Origin: Chrysomallon squamiferum
Lineage: Eukaryota > Mollusca > Gastropoda > Neomphalida > Peltospiridae
DNA length: 64,000 nt
Reading direction: 5' to 3'
Assembly (NCBI GenBank): GCA_012295275.1
Contig: CM022675.1
Location: forward strand, 6,752,832 to 6,816,831
Shown here: one piece after another, positions 12,350-22,867 of the stretch
How positions within the stretch are numbered: the stretch's first letter is position 1
Layout of the letters: each line of letters opens with the position of its first letter
Notes under the pieces: model-generated
What the model saw: only the letters and a program-made list of their open reading frames with translations
Told to the model about the DNA's origin: nothing
The model's database searches: none
Made by a program: the position numbers and the translations under genes

Positions 12350-14792
12350 TAAAAATAGGGACCTTAGCCCTTCAGAAATCAAACAGTTATGTATAACATA
12401 CCTGTACATTTTTTAAATGAAAAGAAACAGAAAAGATTAATTTTCTGGCTGATTAAATATTTTAATGACTTACCTATATGTTTGTTTTTAACTGACTTTA
12501 TATTTATTGTATTTTATTTTAATTGTTGTTTTTTTTTGGTTAGTGATATTTTATTTATTTACTGACAACATATTTTTAATTTATGTTATTTTCTATTACT
12601 CTGCCTTTCCATGCCATATCTTATCATGTATAAAATCATATCATATCATTATCATCATCATATATCATCATCATCATCATATCATATAACTATATTCCAT
12701 CCATACCACATCATGCCACCATACCATACATTGCCATGCCCATCATTATATCACATACCACATACCACATATCACATACCATATAACCATATTCCATACC
12801 ATACCATACCATACATTGCCCTGCCCTGCCTTACCTTACTATATGTTTCACATGATTTGACTTCACTTCACTTCACTTCACTTCACTTCACTTCTTATTG
12901 CTCTGCTCTGCTCAAAGATTCCATTTTCCCCCCTCCCCTTTCAGGCTATCGGTGCTCACGCCACAGAGCCACACCTAGAAGAAGAGCCCCCCCCCATGAA
13001 CCAGGGTATGATGACGTACAAAGGGTTACTTGCCGTGCTCGGCATCTTCTTCTTCTTCCTCATGGAGCGACTGCTCAACATCGGCACGGAAATCAAAAGG
13101 AAACAAAAATCCAAGGTAAAGTTGAAATTGGGCTTTTCTGCTCCTATAAATAATAGAATTATTGTAATTAAAAAGAATAATAAAAGTAATTTTTTATTTT
13201 TATTTTTTATTTTATGAAATGTTAGGAGATGGAATTATAAAATAATGACTGACATGATATAATTAGTAGAATTATTTTTATTCTTATTTATATATATTTT
13301 GAATTAATGTAAAAAATAATAGTGATAAAGTAAAAAAGCAATGAAAATCAAGATAAGATTTAGAATACAGATCTACTCCAGTTGTTTTCTTTACTTCTAT
13401 TATGGTAGGTTTGACATGAATAAATTGTTGTTTCAGTTCATTGAATTGTTGTGGATTTAATATGTGAATTAAATGGTAATATTCATAATAGTCTGTCCAA
13501 AATTCAAACAAAAAATAATAATAATATTTCAGTTATTTTAATATTTTTCGATTTAACACCTTCTAAATGTTAATATTTGTTGTTTCTCCAAAATAAAATA
13601 ATAATAATAAAAATAAAAAGACTCATGTTTCTGTTTTGAGGTACTTTGCTGTGAATTTAATACCACTAAAAGTTAATATTTAAAAAAAAAATAATAACAT
13701 CTCATGTTTCTGTTTTGAGGTACTTTGCTGTGAATTTAATACCACTAAAAGTTAATATTTAAAAAAAAATAATAACATTTCATATTTCATTTCATTTCAT
13801 TTTTGAGGTATCTTACTGTAAATTTAACAGCCATAAATATTAATATTTAAAAAAAATCATTTCATGTTTCAGTTAATTTCATTTTTTAGCTATATTACTG
13901 TGAACTTAACAGCCATAAATATTAATATTAAAAAAAAAATTAGAAAATCATTTCATGTTTCAATTAATTTAATTTTTGAGGTATATTACTGTGAATTTAA
14001 CAGCCATAAATATTAATATTTAAAAAAATATAAATAATCATTTCATTTAATTTCATTTTTTTGGTATCTTACTGTGAATTTAACAGCCATAAATATTAAT
14101 ATTTAAAAAAAAATTAAAAATCATTTCATGTTTCAATTAATTTCATTTTTGAGGTATATTACTGTGAATTTAACAGCCATAAATATTAATATTTAAAAAA
14201 AATATAAATAATCATTTCATTTAATTTCATTTTTTAGGTATCTTACTGTGAATTTAAATAAATTTTAAAAAAAAAATTAAAAAATCATTTCATGTTTCAA
14301 TTAATTTCATTTTTGAGGTATATTACTGTGAACTTAACAGCCATAAATATTAATATTTAAAAAAAATCTTTTCATGTTCCAGTTAATGTTGAACAGACGC
14401 AATTCAATCACTGGCAGCAGTGTATACAGATTTGAAGGAACGCCGATGCTAGGCACAAATCTGTCCCCGCAGATTGACAGCAAAAACCCATCCTGTGACG
14501 ATGTTGTTGTCGTTGTCAGCGCGAAGCTCTCATCACATTCCTTAACCAAGAACCCTTCCTGTGAGGACATGGTCATGATGGCTCACAGAGACAGAAGTGG
14601 TGAGTTAGACACAGACATAGACATAGACATAGACATAGACATAGACACAGACACAGACACAGACACAGACACAGACACAGACACAGACACAGACACAGAC
14701 ACAGACACAGACACAGATACAGACACATAGACACAGATACACAGATACAGATACACCGATACAGACACAGACACAGACACAGACACAGACAC

Positions 14793-14841
<49 letters not shown>

Positions 14842-17800
14842 TACAATAAACAAACACAAACAAAAACACAGATATATATAGATATATAGATATACAGATA
14901 TACTGATATAGATATAGATGTATAGATATAGTTATATATAGATATGGATGTATATATACATATATACACACAGATACAGATGCAGATATATATATATATA
15001 GAATATAGATATATATAGAAAGATATAGAAAGATATAGATAAAGATACAGAAATAGATACATATATTGATATTATAGATATAGATATTTAGAGATATATT
15101 TAGAGATAAGCAATACTAAACCATTCAATATTTTACCTGCACAGTACTAAACCACTAAATACTTTTCCTCAGCACACTACTAAATCATGAAATATTTTTC
15201 AATTCGCAGTACTGAATTATAAATATTTTTCATTTCACAGTATTAATCATATATTTTTCATTTCATAGTACTAATCCATTATATATTATTCATTTCGTGG
15301 TACTAATCCATTATATATTTTTCATTTCATAGTACTAATCCATTATATATTTTTCATTTCACAGTTCTAATCCGTTATATATTTTTCACATCGTAGTACT
15401 AATCCATTATATATTTTTCACATCATAGTACTAATCCGTTATATATTTTTCATTTCACAGTACGTTATATATTTTTCTCTGCATCATACTAAATAATTTT
15501 TTACATTTTTTCCTGCAACATACAAATTTTCTCTTGCATAGTAGTAAAACCACTAAATGTCATGGGGTTTTTTTTGTGTTTTTTTCCCACCCTCCAGCAG
15601 CATTAAAATTATTAGCACCCGAGAACGACAATGATGTCCACAAACAGGACACGACGTGCGAAGACTGCGACCACAGCAACAACTTCCCCGAGCTCTCAGA
15701 GAGCCCAGACACCGCCATTCGGACAATCGCTGAGGAGCACATCCAGATGCTTCCAAAGGATGAAGGGGCCGGCCACTCCCATGGTGACCATCATGGTCAC
15801 GGTCACGGTCATGGTCATGGTCACAGCCATGGCGATGAGCTCGTTCCAGACACCGTGACGTCAATTGCGTGGATGGTGATCCTCGGGGATGGCATCCACA
15901 ACTTCTGCGATGGTCTTGCGATAGGGGCGTCGTTTGCCGGCAGCATCACCAGTGGCTTCAGCACCACCATCGCAGTGTTCTGCCACGAGCTGCCGCATGA
16001 GATCGGTACGTTGTCACTCATAGTCAGTTCACTGTTGTTGTTGTTGTTGTTAAAATTAATATAATTATTATTTTGTTATTATTATTATTTTTTTATTATT
16101 ATTATTATTTTATTGTTATTATTGCTGTTGTTGTTGTTGTTATTGTTTTATTATTTTTATTATTATTGTTATTGTTTTATTATCATTATTGTTTTATTAT
16201 TATTATTGTTGTTGTTTTATTATTATTATTAAGGTTTTATTATTATCATTATTGTTTTATTATTATTATTATGATTATTATTATTATTACTACTACTACT
16301 ACTACTATCACTGTCTTTTCCCTTTTATTATTATTATTATTCTTTTTGATGTTGTTGTTTTATTATTACTAATTCAACTATTGTTTTATTATTATTGTTA
16401 CCACTACCATCAATCCACTATTCCTATTATTATTATTATTATTTTTATTCTTGTTGTTATAATTATTCTTATTATTACTGTCATTGTTATTATATTTCAA
16501 AATAATTGAAACTGATATGAGGATAAGCAATAATGTTTTGTATTATCCATTTGCTTTTTCATTTCAAATATTTCACTATTTATCACAAAATAACCTTTTT
16601 ATTTTTGATTTTACATTTTATTTTATTTTATTATTATTATTTATTCATTCATTGATTCTTTAATTTTATTTTTTAATTATTTTTTTGTCTGTAAGGTTAT
16701 TGATTTCAACATTATATAAAATAATGATTTACGTTGTTTTTTTTCCATTTAAATGTCACTGAAACAACAATTTTTTGTTATGATGATCTATCAGATCACT
16801 GGAGTTATAGAAACAGGTCCTGTGTGTGTATATTTTCAGTGTATATGTGTTACAAAAACATATTTCAGAGGATATGTTTTTGCACTGAAAACACTGTTTT
16901 GTACAATATGTAAAATAAACATTGTGTGTGCAGAGTTCAGGTTAAAAGGTCAGTTCTGCTTTTTGCATTGAGTCATGTCAAAATAACATTCACAACTGTG
17001 ACAAGACCCAAAAAACAAAGTGATTCTTCTTTACACAAAACAAAAAAATTAAATTATGATTGAAAACAATATATAGTGACACTTCCTTTAAAAAATAAAA
17101 AATATGCTGAAGTCACAAATATTTAAACAGAAGTTATCATTTTAAGTTTGAAGACATTTGTATTGTATCTGATATGCTGAAAATAACCAAATTTCTAACC
17201 TTTCATTTTCTGGCTATTCATTTAAAGTTGCCTTCTTTTCTTTTTCCCTGTTATAATATTTTTATAACATTATTCATTAATTTATTTATTTTTAATAATA
17301 TATAATTACAGTAACAAAGCTTATTCTCTTAAAATGACAAATATTTATCTGTTATCTTTATTTATTATTCTTTTTTATGTGTAATTTTTTTATATATATA
17401 CCCTATTTTCTTTCTTTCTGCCCTTTATTTTAGTTATTTATTGATTTATTTGTTTTCCTTCATTTTTCTTTTTTTTAAGATGGAAGGTTTTTTTTTAATA
17501 TAAAATTTACTTGTTTTTTTTTTTGTTCATTATTTTACATTATATTATATATTTTTTTAAAATTTGGTTTTTTTTTATTGTTTTTTTCCTCATTATTTTA
17601 CAATCCATTATATAAAATTTATTTGTTTGTTTGTATTTCTTCATTATTTCAGTTAAAAAAAAATTAAAATATAAAATGTATTTATTTGTTTGTATTTCTA
17701 CATTATTTCAGTTAAAAAAAAAATTAAAATTAAAATATAAAATGTATTTATTTATTTGTTTGTATTTGCTCATTACTTCAGTTAAAAAAATAATTAAAAT

Positions 17801-18521
17801 AATTAATTTGTTTATTTCAGGTGACTTTGCCGTGTTATTAAAGGCAGGGATGACAGTCAAACAGGCCATCATCTACAACTGTGTGTCCTCCATTCTCTGC
17901 TTTTTTGGCATGTTTGTCGGCATCGGCCTCGGCAACATCCACGAGGCAACGTCGTGGATCTTTGCGTGTGTCGCTGGAATGTTTCTCTACATTGCTCTTG
18001 TTGATATGGTGAGTGTTGAATTGTTCTTGTTGATGTGGTGAGTGTTGAACTGACTTGTTGATGTGATGAGTGTTGAATTGACTTGTTGATGTGGTGAGTG
18101 TTGAACTGACTTGTTGATGTGGTGAGTGTTGAACTGACTTGTTGATTTAGTATTTCTTCCATTGACTAACTGATGAGCTTGACAGATACATTTTACAGAT
18201 AAATAAGATATCGGAGACAAAATTGGTTTTTGTTTGTATGTGTTTTCAGTGGGAATTGGTGTGACATAGAAAGGTAATACATGTGAAATAATCATTTTTA
18301 ATCTCTCCTTTGTATAATGTATGTTTTAGGAAATCTGTAATAAAAAAAAGATTTTTTTGTTTTTTTTTCAGCTGCCAGAAATGACATCAATTGACAGTAA
18401 GAAAGGAGAGAGTCCTTTCTTCCATCTCATGTTTCAATGCTCTGGAATCGCTGTTGGTACAGTAATAATGCTGCTAATTGCAATCTATGAAGACACTCTT
18501 CTTGACATGTTTGAGGAATAA
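5170..18521 (+). CDS. SLC39A6/SLC39A10-like: ZIP zinc importer, LIV-1 subfamily (ZIP6/ZIP10-like), tandem copy 1
   Basis: Complete importer moving Zn2+ into the cytosol. Exons, joined in frame: 5169-6123 (ATG 5170), 9347-9653, 10337-10506, 12945-13115, 14383-14599, 15598-16005, 17821-18008, 18372-18521; 854 residues (human ZIP10 about 830). Residues 1-25 form a signal peptide; I prefer the ATG at 5170 because a candidate acceptor ends at 5168, making the in-frame ATG at 5152 intronic. The ectodomain has a [14 protein letters not shown] motif, His/Asp-rich stretches, a polybasic segment (about 258-305) and a PAL-like region ([10 protein letters not shown]). Transmembrane segments run from residue 421 to the C-terminus. 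The cytosolic loop has CEDCDH and an HG-repeat (about 666-685). TM4 carries HNFCDG (707-712) and TM5 HELPHE (736-741), the binuclear metal site. TM4 has Cys where copy 2 has Ser. Introns carry splice-junction-derived repeats. Family assignment is secure; ZIP6 versus ZIP10 is not resolvable. Confidence 0.93.
6342..6401. repeat. (GA)n microsatellite in ZIP copy 1 intron 1
   Basis: About 30 uninterrupted GA units in the first coding intron (6124-9346). The rest of this intron contains scattered (AAT/AAC)n near 6620-6770 and the larger array at 7373-8470. Confidence 0.9.
7373..8470. repeat. Transposon-derived segment with about 200-bp tandem repeats
   Basis: From 7373 (ACAGTATACCTTGACTAAC) runs a segment typical of an interspersed DNA-element end. 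Its body is then repeated: a unit containing GCCTAGCC, TTTTTCCATGATTTCATG, a CTTCTTCTTCTCAGCACTG block and AAATGCAGACAGCAAACTTT occurs four times, with the last motif at about 7873, 8083, 8285 and 8433. Spacing is about 210, 202 and 148 bases. It lies in intron 1 of ZIP copy 1 and encodes nothing convincing. Confidence 0.65.
9248..9330. repeat. (ATC)n/(ATT)n microsatellite before ZIP copy 1 exon 2
   Basis: Trinucleotide run ending 16 bases before the acceptor at 9346. The acceptor tract is therefore formed by repeat-derived sequence plus TATTTCAG. Confidence 0.85.
10507..10810 (+). repeat. Minisatellite seeded at the donor after ZIP copy 1 exon 3
   Basis: Directly after the donor (CACAT|GTAAGTTTTAA) the first intron bases are reiterated five to six times as diverged units of about 55 bases: AAGTTTTAATTAAAAGTATATTTTT followed by a TTTTCTGTCTCA-type segment. 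The array abuts the splice site and fades by about 10810. An equivalent array follows the matching exon of ZIP copy 2 (32279-32510), so it arose before duplication or was copied by conversion. Confidence 0.7.
11566..12900. repeat. Microsatellite-rich part of ZIP copy 1 intron 3
   Basis: Contains (CA)n at about 11566-11609, (TA)n near 11675-11700, (CT)n at 11884-11921, a T/G run near 12106-12120, poly-A plus (TA)n at 12317-12350, a degenerate ATCAT/CCATA satellite at 12630-12830 and (CTTCA)n at 12861-12893. Exon 4 starts at 12945. No coding potential. Confidence 0.8.
13520..14382 (+). repeat. Acceptor-derived minisatellite before ZIP copy 1 exon 5
   Basis: About ten units of 75-95 bases. Each contains TTACTGTGAATTTAACAGCC, ATAAATATTAATATTT, an A-run, and a TCATGTTTCA(G/A)TTAATTT block. 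The genuine 3' splice site (TTCATGTTCCAG|TTAATGTTG at 14382/14383) is the last member, so the repeats are copies of the intron end plus the first exon bases. Some copies keep an AG (for example near 13872) and are potential decoy acceptors; most read CAATT and have lost it. The first two complete units (13621-13769) are nearly identical. Confidence 0.75.
14609..15110. repeat. (ACAGAC)n then (ACATAC)n and (GATATA)n array after ZIP exon 5
   Basis: Begins 10 bases after the donor at 14600. A hexamer array changes stepwise from ACATAG to ACAGAC to ACATAC, followed by GATATA-type repeats. Long open frames on both strands here are repeat artefacts. Confidence 0.9.
15130..15490. repeat. Approximately 33-bp minisatellite in ZIP copy 1 intron 5
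   Basis: Units of the form TAGTACTAATCCATTATATA followed by TTTTTCATTTCA, roughly ten copies, degenerate at the left end. The unit contains TACTAAT, a strong branch-point-like sequence, and the array stops about 100 bases before the acceptor at 15597. Confidence 0.75.
16020..16495. repeat. Long imperfect (TTA/TTG)n array in ZIP copy 1 intron 6
   Basis: Starts 15 bases after the donor at 16006. An interrupted trinucleotide array of TTA, TTG, TCA and ACT units. The following 16500-17460 is AT-rich unique sequence with no gene seen. Confidence 0.85.
17640..17820 (+). repeat. Tandem acceptor-like repeats before ZIP copy 1 exon 7
   Basis: The block ATTTGTTTGTATTTCT, TCATTATTTCAG, TTAAAAAAAAATTAAAAT is repeated. 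CAG acceptors end at about 17652, 17711, 17781 and finally 17820, where exon 7 begins with GTGACTTTGCC. Only the last gives the conserved [10 protein letters not shown] reading. Earlier ones are decoys followed by A-rich sequence. T-rich relatives extend back to about 17500. Confidence 0.65.
18001..18147 (+). repeat. Donor-derived 28-bp tandem repeat spanning the exon 7/intron 7 junction
   Basis: The exon end CTTGTTGATATG|GTGAGTGTTGAA is followed by four more copies of CTTGTTGATGTGGTGAGTG with a TTGAACTGA spacer. Each unit copies the last 12 coding bases plus the 5' splice site. One copy has lost the donor (TGATGAG); the others keep a perfect GTGAGT. Use of a downstream donor would add codons between TM7 and the LPEM motif. 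Confidence 0.85.
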
Positions 18522-19071
18522 TTATCTCAAATACTGGCTTTATAATGATCACATTTTCTTTTTGAACTGTATAAACAGTTTTATATTGGACATTTTTAGA
18601 ACTGTCAAAGGCAAAGGGCTTTAATTCTTCCTTGTTTTTCCATGTTACGATTGCACACACAGTCAACTGGTTGCGTAACATAAAAACGCAATCAAAAGAT
18701 AACTTTTTTGTTATGTTATTATTTTAAGAACAAATATCATTTGATTATCTGTCTCACTTGTTAAGAATTTTACTTTCAGTTTTTATAAATTTCAGAATTT
18801 TTTAATTTTATTTTTTTGTTGTTGTTGTCATGGTTACTGTAAAAGTGAATACTTTTGCTGAACACTAGTATGTACTTACTTCTATTATAAACAGTTCCAG
18901 AATCAAGTATTCTGCAGTTCAGTGTCTTTATCAAGCCAATGCATAATATGCATATGCATTTTGTTACTGATGCTGGACAGTTCATTGTCTTAAAGTGACC
19001 AAATTGAATTTATATTTATAGAGATCATCTGAAATTTTCAGAGTAACAGAAAATAATAAATAAAGTTAAAT

Positions 19072-19106
<35 letters not shown>
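18522..19106 (+). terminator. 3'UTR and poly(A) signal of ZIP copy 1
   Basis: After the TAA at 18519-18521. Overlapping AATAAA signals lie at 19055-19060 and 19059-19064. A genomic run of about 28 A begins near 19079, about 15-20 bases later, where cleavage would be expected. A later AATAAA-containing stretch near 20565 is an alternative. Confidence 0.55.
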
Positions 19107-19107
<1 letters not shown>

Positions 19108-21710
19108 CACTTTTAAAACAAAATTATTTACATGATGTGTACAAACAAAAGAAATCTACAAAACGAAATTCACACAATTAATAAAAATTTGTTTAATATA
19201 TTCTGACTTGTAAATATTATGAACCAGAAGATTCTAAGATAGTAACATCAAATACAAGGCATTGCAACAGCAGAGTAATTCACATTTAATATTAACTACA
19301 CTCTAGTCAAAATGTTTATATAGTTCAAATTCAGCATCAGTATTTTTTTATTATTATTATTTTTTAACAATGTGTTCCTAAGTAAAACAAAAAAGTCAAA
19401 TGTGCTAAGCAGTTTGATACCTAGAGTTTGAAGATGAAAAAAAACAAATATGTACAGTTTTATGCTTTTTATCAAAACTTTGCTACTTTATATTATTTTT
19501 ATTTCTAATTACTGGTATATATTTCTAGATAATATATTTTTAAAATACTATTTAAAGAAATCAAGAAATATATATAGATATATATATATATCCATAGTGT
19601 ATATATATATATATATAAGAATTGTGGTGTGAAATGTTTTTAAATGTTAAGAAAAGTTCACAAGCTTTTATTCTTTTTTTTTCTTTCTTTCTTACTAATT
19701 TATTTTTAGGCTTTATTACTATTTTTTTATATATTATTTTTTAATTATTATTTATTTATTTTATTTTATTTTATTTTATTGCAGCTTAAAAAATTCAGTA
19801 AAAAATGTTCTCAGTATTTAATAACAACATTATAAAGACTACTACTACTACTGATCTTTGTCAAGTTAAAACAGAACAAAATACTTATGCGTGGATCCAC
19901 AAAAATAACCTGGATTCATGTCGCAAACAAGGACAGAAAATACAAATGATGAAGAGCAAAAACTAAACTTTCCTTCAATTCAGAATAAAAAATAAAAAAT
20001 AAAAACAAGAAAATTTCATCATAATTATACTGACGTCTGCAACCAGAACACAAAGACCCTCCCCCATCAAAAAAAAAAGACCGTCATTCCATCAAAACTG
20101 TGATAAAAGTAAGGGAGCTAACTCTAAGAAAGAATCGCTTACAGGTATCAAATGTTTTCATCCCAGTCAATTTTTGTATACGATGTATTTTCAGTTATAT
20201 ACTTTATATCCAATTTTTCACTCTGAGGGATTTTTTTGACTTACTATTTACTTTTTGGTTGTTTATTCTGACTAACAGTACAATTCATTATGTTGTTGGG
20301 TTTTTTCTTTTCTTAATCACTATAATACAATTTTTCACATTTTTGTGTAATGTATAATGTATGTAATCAACTTGTGTAATGTATATATGTTGTATGCATG
20401 CTTAATTTATATTTTAATAATGTGAAAAAGGAAAAAAAAAAAAAAACCCATGTCATTGGTTATTGAAAATGAGTAAATAAACTTTATCAAGAAATATATA
20501 TTTTTGTAACATGTAGATAAGAGAAATATTATTAGCTGTGTGTAAGATTGAAGAACAATATATAAATAAAGATTGTTTGAAATATATTTGATATATACTT
20601 ATTAATGTTTATGTCCCAAAAAAACAACTAAAATTTTAAGTTTAATTTTAATTATTTTCTAGTACCAGCACTTTCAGAAGTACATTGCTCTTAAATATTT
20701 TAGTGACACAATTATCAATATTTTTATTATTATTATTATTATATTAAAAATATATATATATTAAATATTTTTATTGGAATAGGATTCTGTTCTGGTAATA
20801 TCAACTTTGAAAAGTTTACTTTTTTTTTAAATGACAAACATAATTTAAAATAAAATTATTTCCTTGATTTAGAACATTTGACAGTAAATAAATTAATTAT
20901 ATGTGGGTTATAAAAATCTACAAAAATATTGCCAGTAAAATCAGTATTACAGAGAAGAATTAACTTGGTATACATTACAGAAGGTGTTTTATATACAAAC
21001 TGTTTTTTGTTAGTGATTAATTCATAGGAAATAGTATTTACTAAACAGTAGTATTTAATTAGCAACACATCAGCATTGTTTTTTATGTTGATATTTAGTA
21101 ACTTTTCCTAATCTTACACAGCTGTTATCCATAAATTAATGGTGGACTTTTGAATTTTTCTTTGAATTGTGAAAATGTATAATTGTCACATGTTTAAAAC
21201 ATTATAGTGCTTTCTTTTTTTATTTTCAATTTGAGCAGAATGCATATTTTACTTTTTATAACACATTTTTCTTTATTGTTCACATAGAAACAATAAAATT
21301 GTTTATGATTTTTGTTATATTGTTGTTTTTTCCCGTTTATATAATATTTAATGATTTTATTTATTACTTTGGCTCCAAAACATATTTATAATTCATGATA
21401 TTTCTTTGGCAAATGAAGAATTTAAAGCAGTTTTTAAGTACTTCTTTCTTTTTACTTTTCTTTTTTCTTTATTTATTTCTTCTTTTTTTTCTCTTTTTCT
21501 TTTTTTTTAATTGCTGCTGCATCTGCTACTGCTACTGCTACTACTATCAACATCACTATTACTACTACTATAGTTTCTTTATTTCTTTCCATTTTCTCAT
21601 TCAGTTGTTAGCAAGATATCAAACAATATACCTTTTGAGTTTTATAGTTATTATTATGATAAAGTTCCAGGGAATTTTTTTTATTTTTATTTTTTATTTT
21701 TATTTTATTT

Positions 21711-21814
<104 letters not shown>

Positions 21815-22170
21815 TTCCAATAAAGAGGAGAAAAAAAAAAAAACATGACGAGCTATGATAAACCAGACACGTGTTATGAGCTGATACAAATATCGAATAA
21901 GAACAGCAGCATTAGAACAATTATTCAGCTGAACTTTCCAGTGCGGAATAATGAAATAAATTCAGGGGGGGGGGAATTGAAGCAAGTTATAATTAAGAGT
22001 TCGGTTTAGTCTTCCATAAAAATTACCATGGTGAATTAGGTCATGTTAATTTGCACAGTTTTTGAATTAAATTGAACCAACCAAAATGATAACCATTAAA
22101 ACAGCCAATAACTCGATAATTTGTCCGTAATTTATCTTCAAGACTGGCTGGATATAAACGCTGGGGGAAA

Positions 22171-22207
<37 letters not shown>

Positions 22208-22320
22208 TTCTTCCGTGAAACTGTGATTGAATAAAATTTATGATTATGAAATTTTGCTTTAATTTTGTCTGATTTATTTTATTTTATTTTATTTTATTAT
22301 AATTATTATTAAAATTATTT

Positions 22321-22354
<34 letters not shown>

Positions 22355-22735
22355 GGGGGGGTATTTTTTTTAGTTGGTTGGTATTCTCAAGTGCGCATGT
22401 AAATTCGCTTGTTTCCGGTAAGAGTTACTAACTGATGAGATACAGTATAAACATTTCTGATATTAATTATTATTCATAAACCCATACAAAAGGTATTTTT
22501 CCACGCTGTCACAGGAAAGGCGTCGGGAATCAATTGAAGACAGAACATCTCAATGACATTTTTAAGAAATAAGGATATTTACTGAGTGCAACGACCTTGA
22601 ATTAAGTCCCCCTAAATGCTAATTTACGTGATATGCAAAAGACTTTTAAAATGTATAGTGGGTTATCGAAGTAGGACATCTGGTTATTGACCTTGCCAGA
22701 GAGACGTGATGGGCTGCACACTACACTCAACCTAG

Positions 22736-22867
22736 TTCCGTGCGCAGTAGTGAGGCGCACTATTACAAATACCTACCCGACGAAGATAAAAATACTTTTC
22801 CTGAAATATACACTCGTCTTCCTGTCCCCATTGCCCGCTATGAATACGGTTGTTTTCAGAAATACAG
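22736..22867 (+). other. Weak candidate coding exon, unrecognised
   Basis: A stretch of higher GC with a protein-like frame (…SSEAHYYKYLPDEDK…PEIYTRLPVPIARYEYGC…) bounded by a possible acceptor (CTCAACCTAG ending 22735) and a possible donor (TACAG|GTGGGA at 22867/22868). Composition differs from the surrounding AT-rich sequence. I recognise no family and no partner exon nearby, so it may be chance or an unexpressed fragment. Confidence 0.2.

Noticed and set aside
14573-15062. Long open frames of alternating residues over hexamer repeats
   Set aside because: They are translations of (ACAGAC)n and (GATATA)n microsatellites, open in several frames on both strands.
19079-19106. Poly-A run after the ZIP copy 1 poly(A) signal as evidence of retroposition
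   Set aside because: The gene retains all introns, and comparable A-runs occur throughout this AT-rich window.
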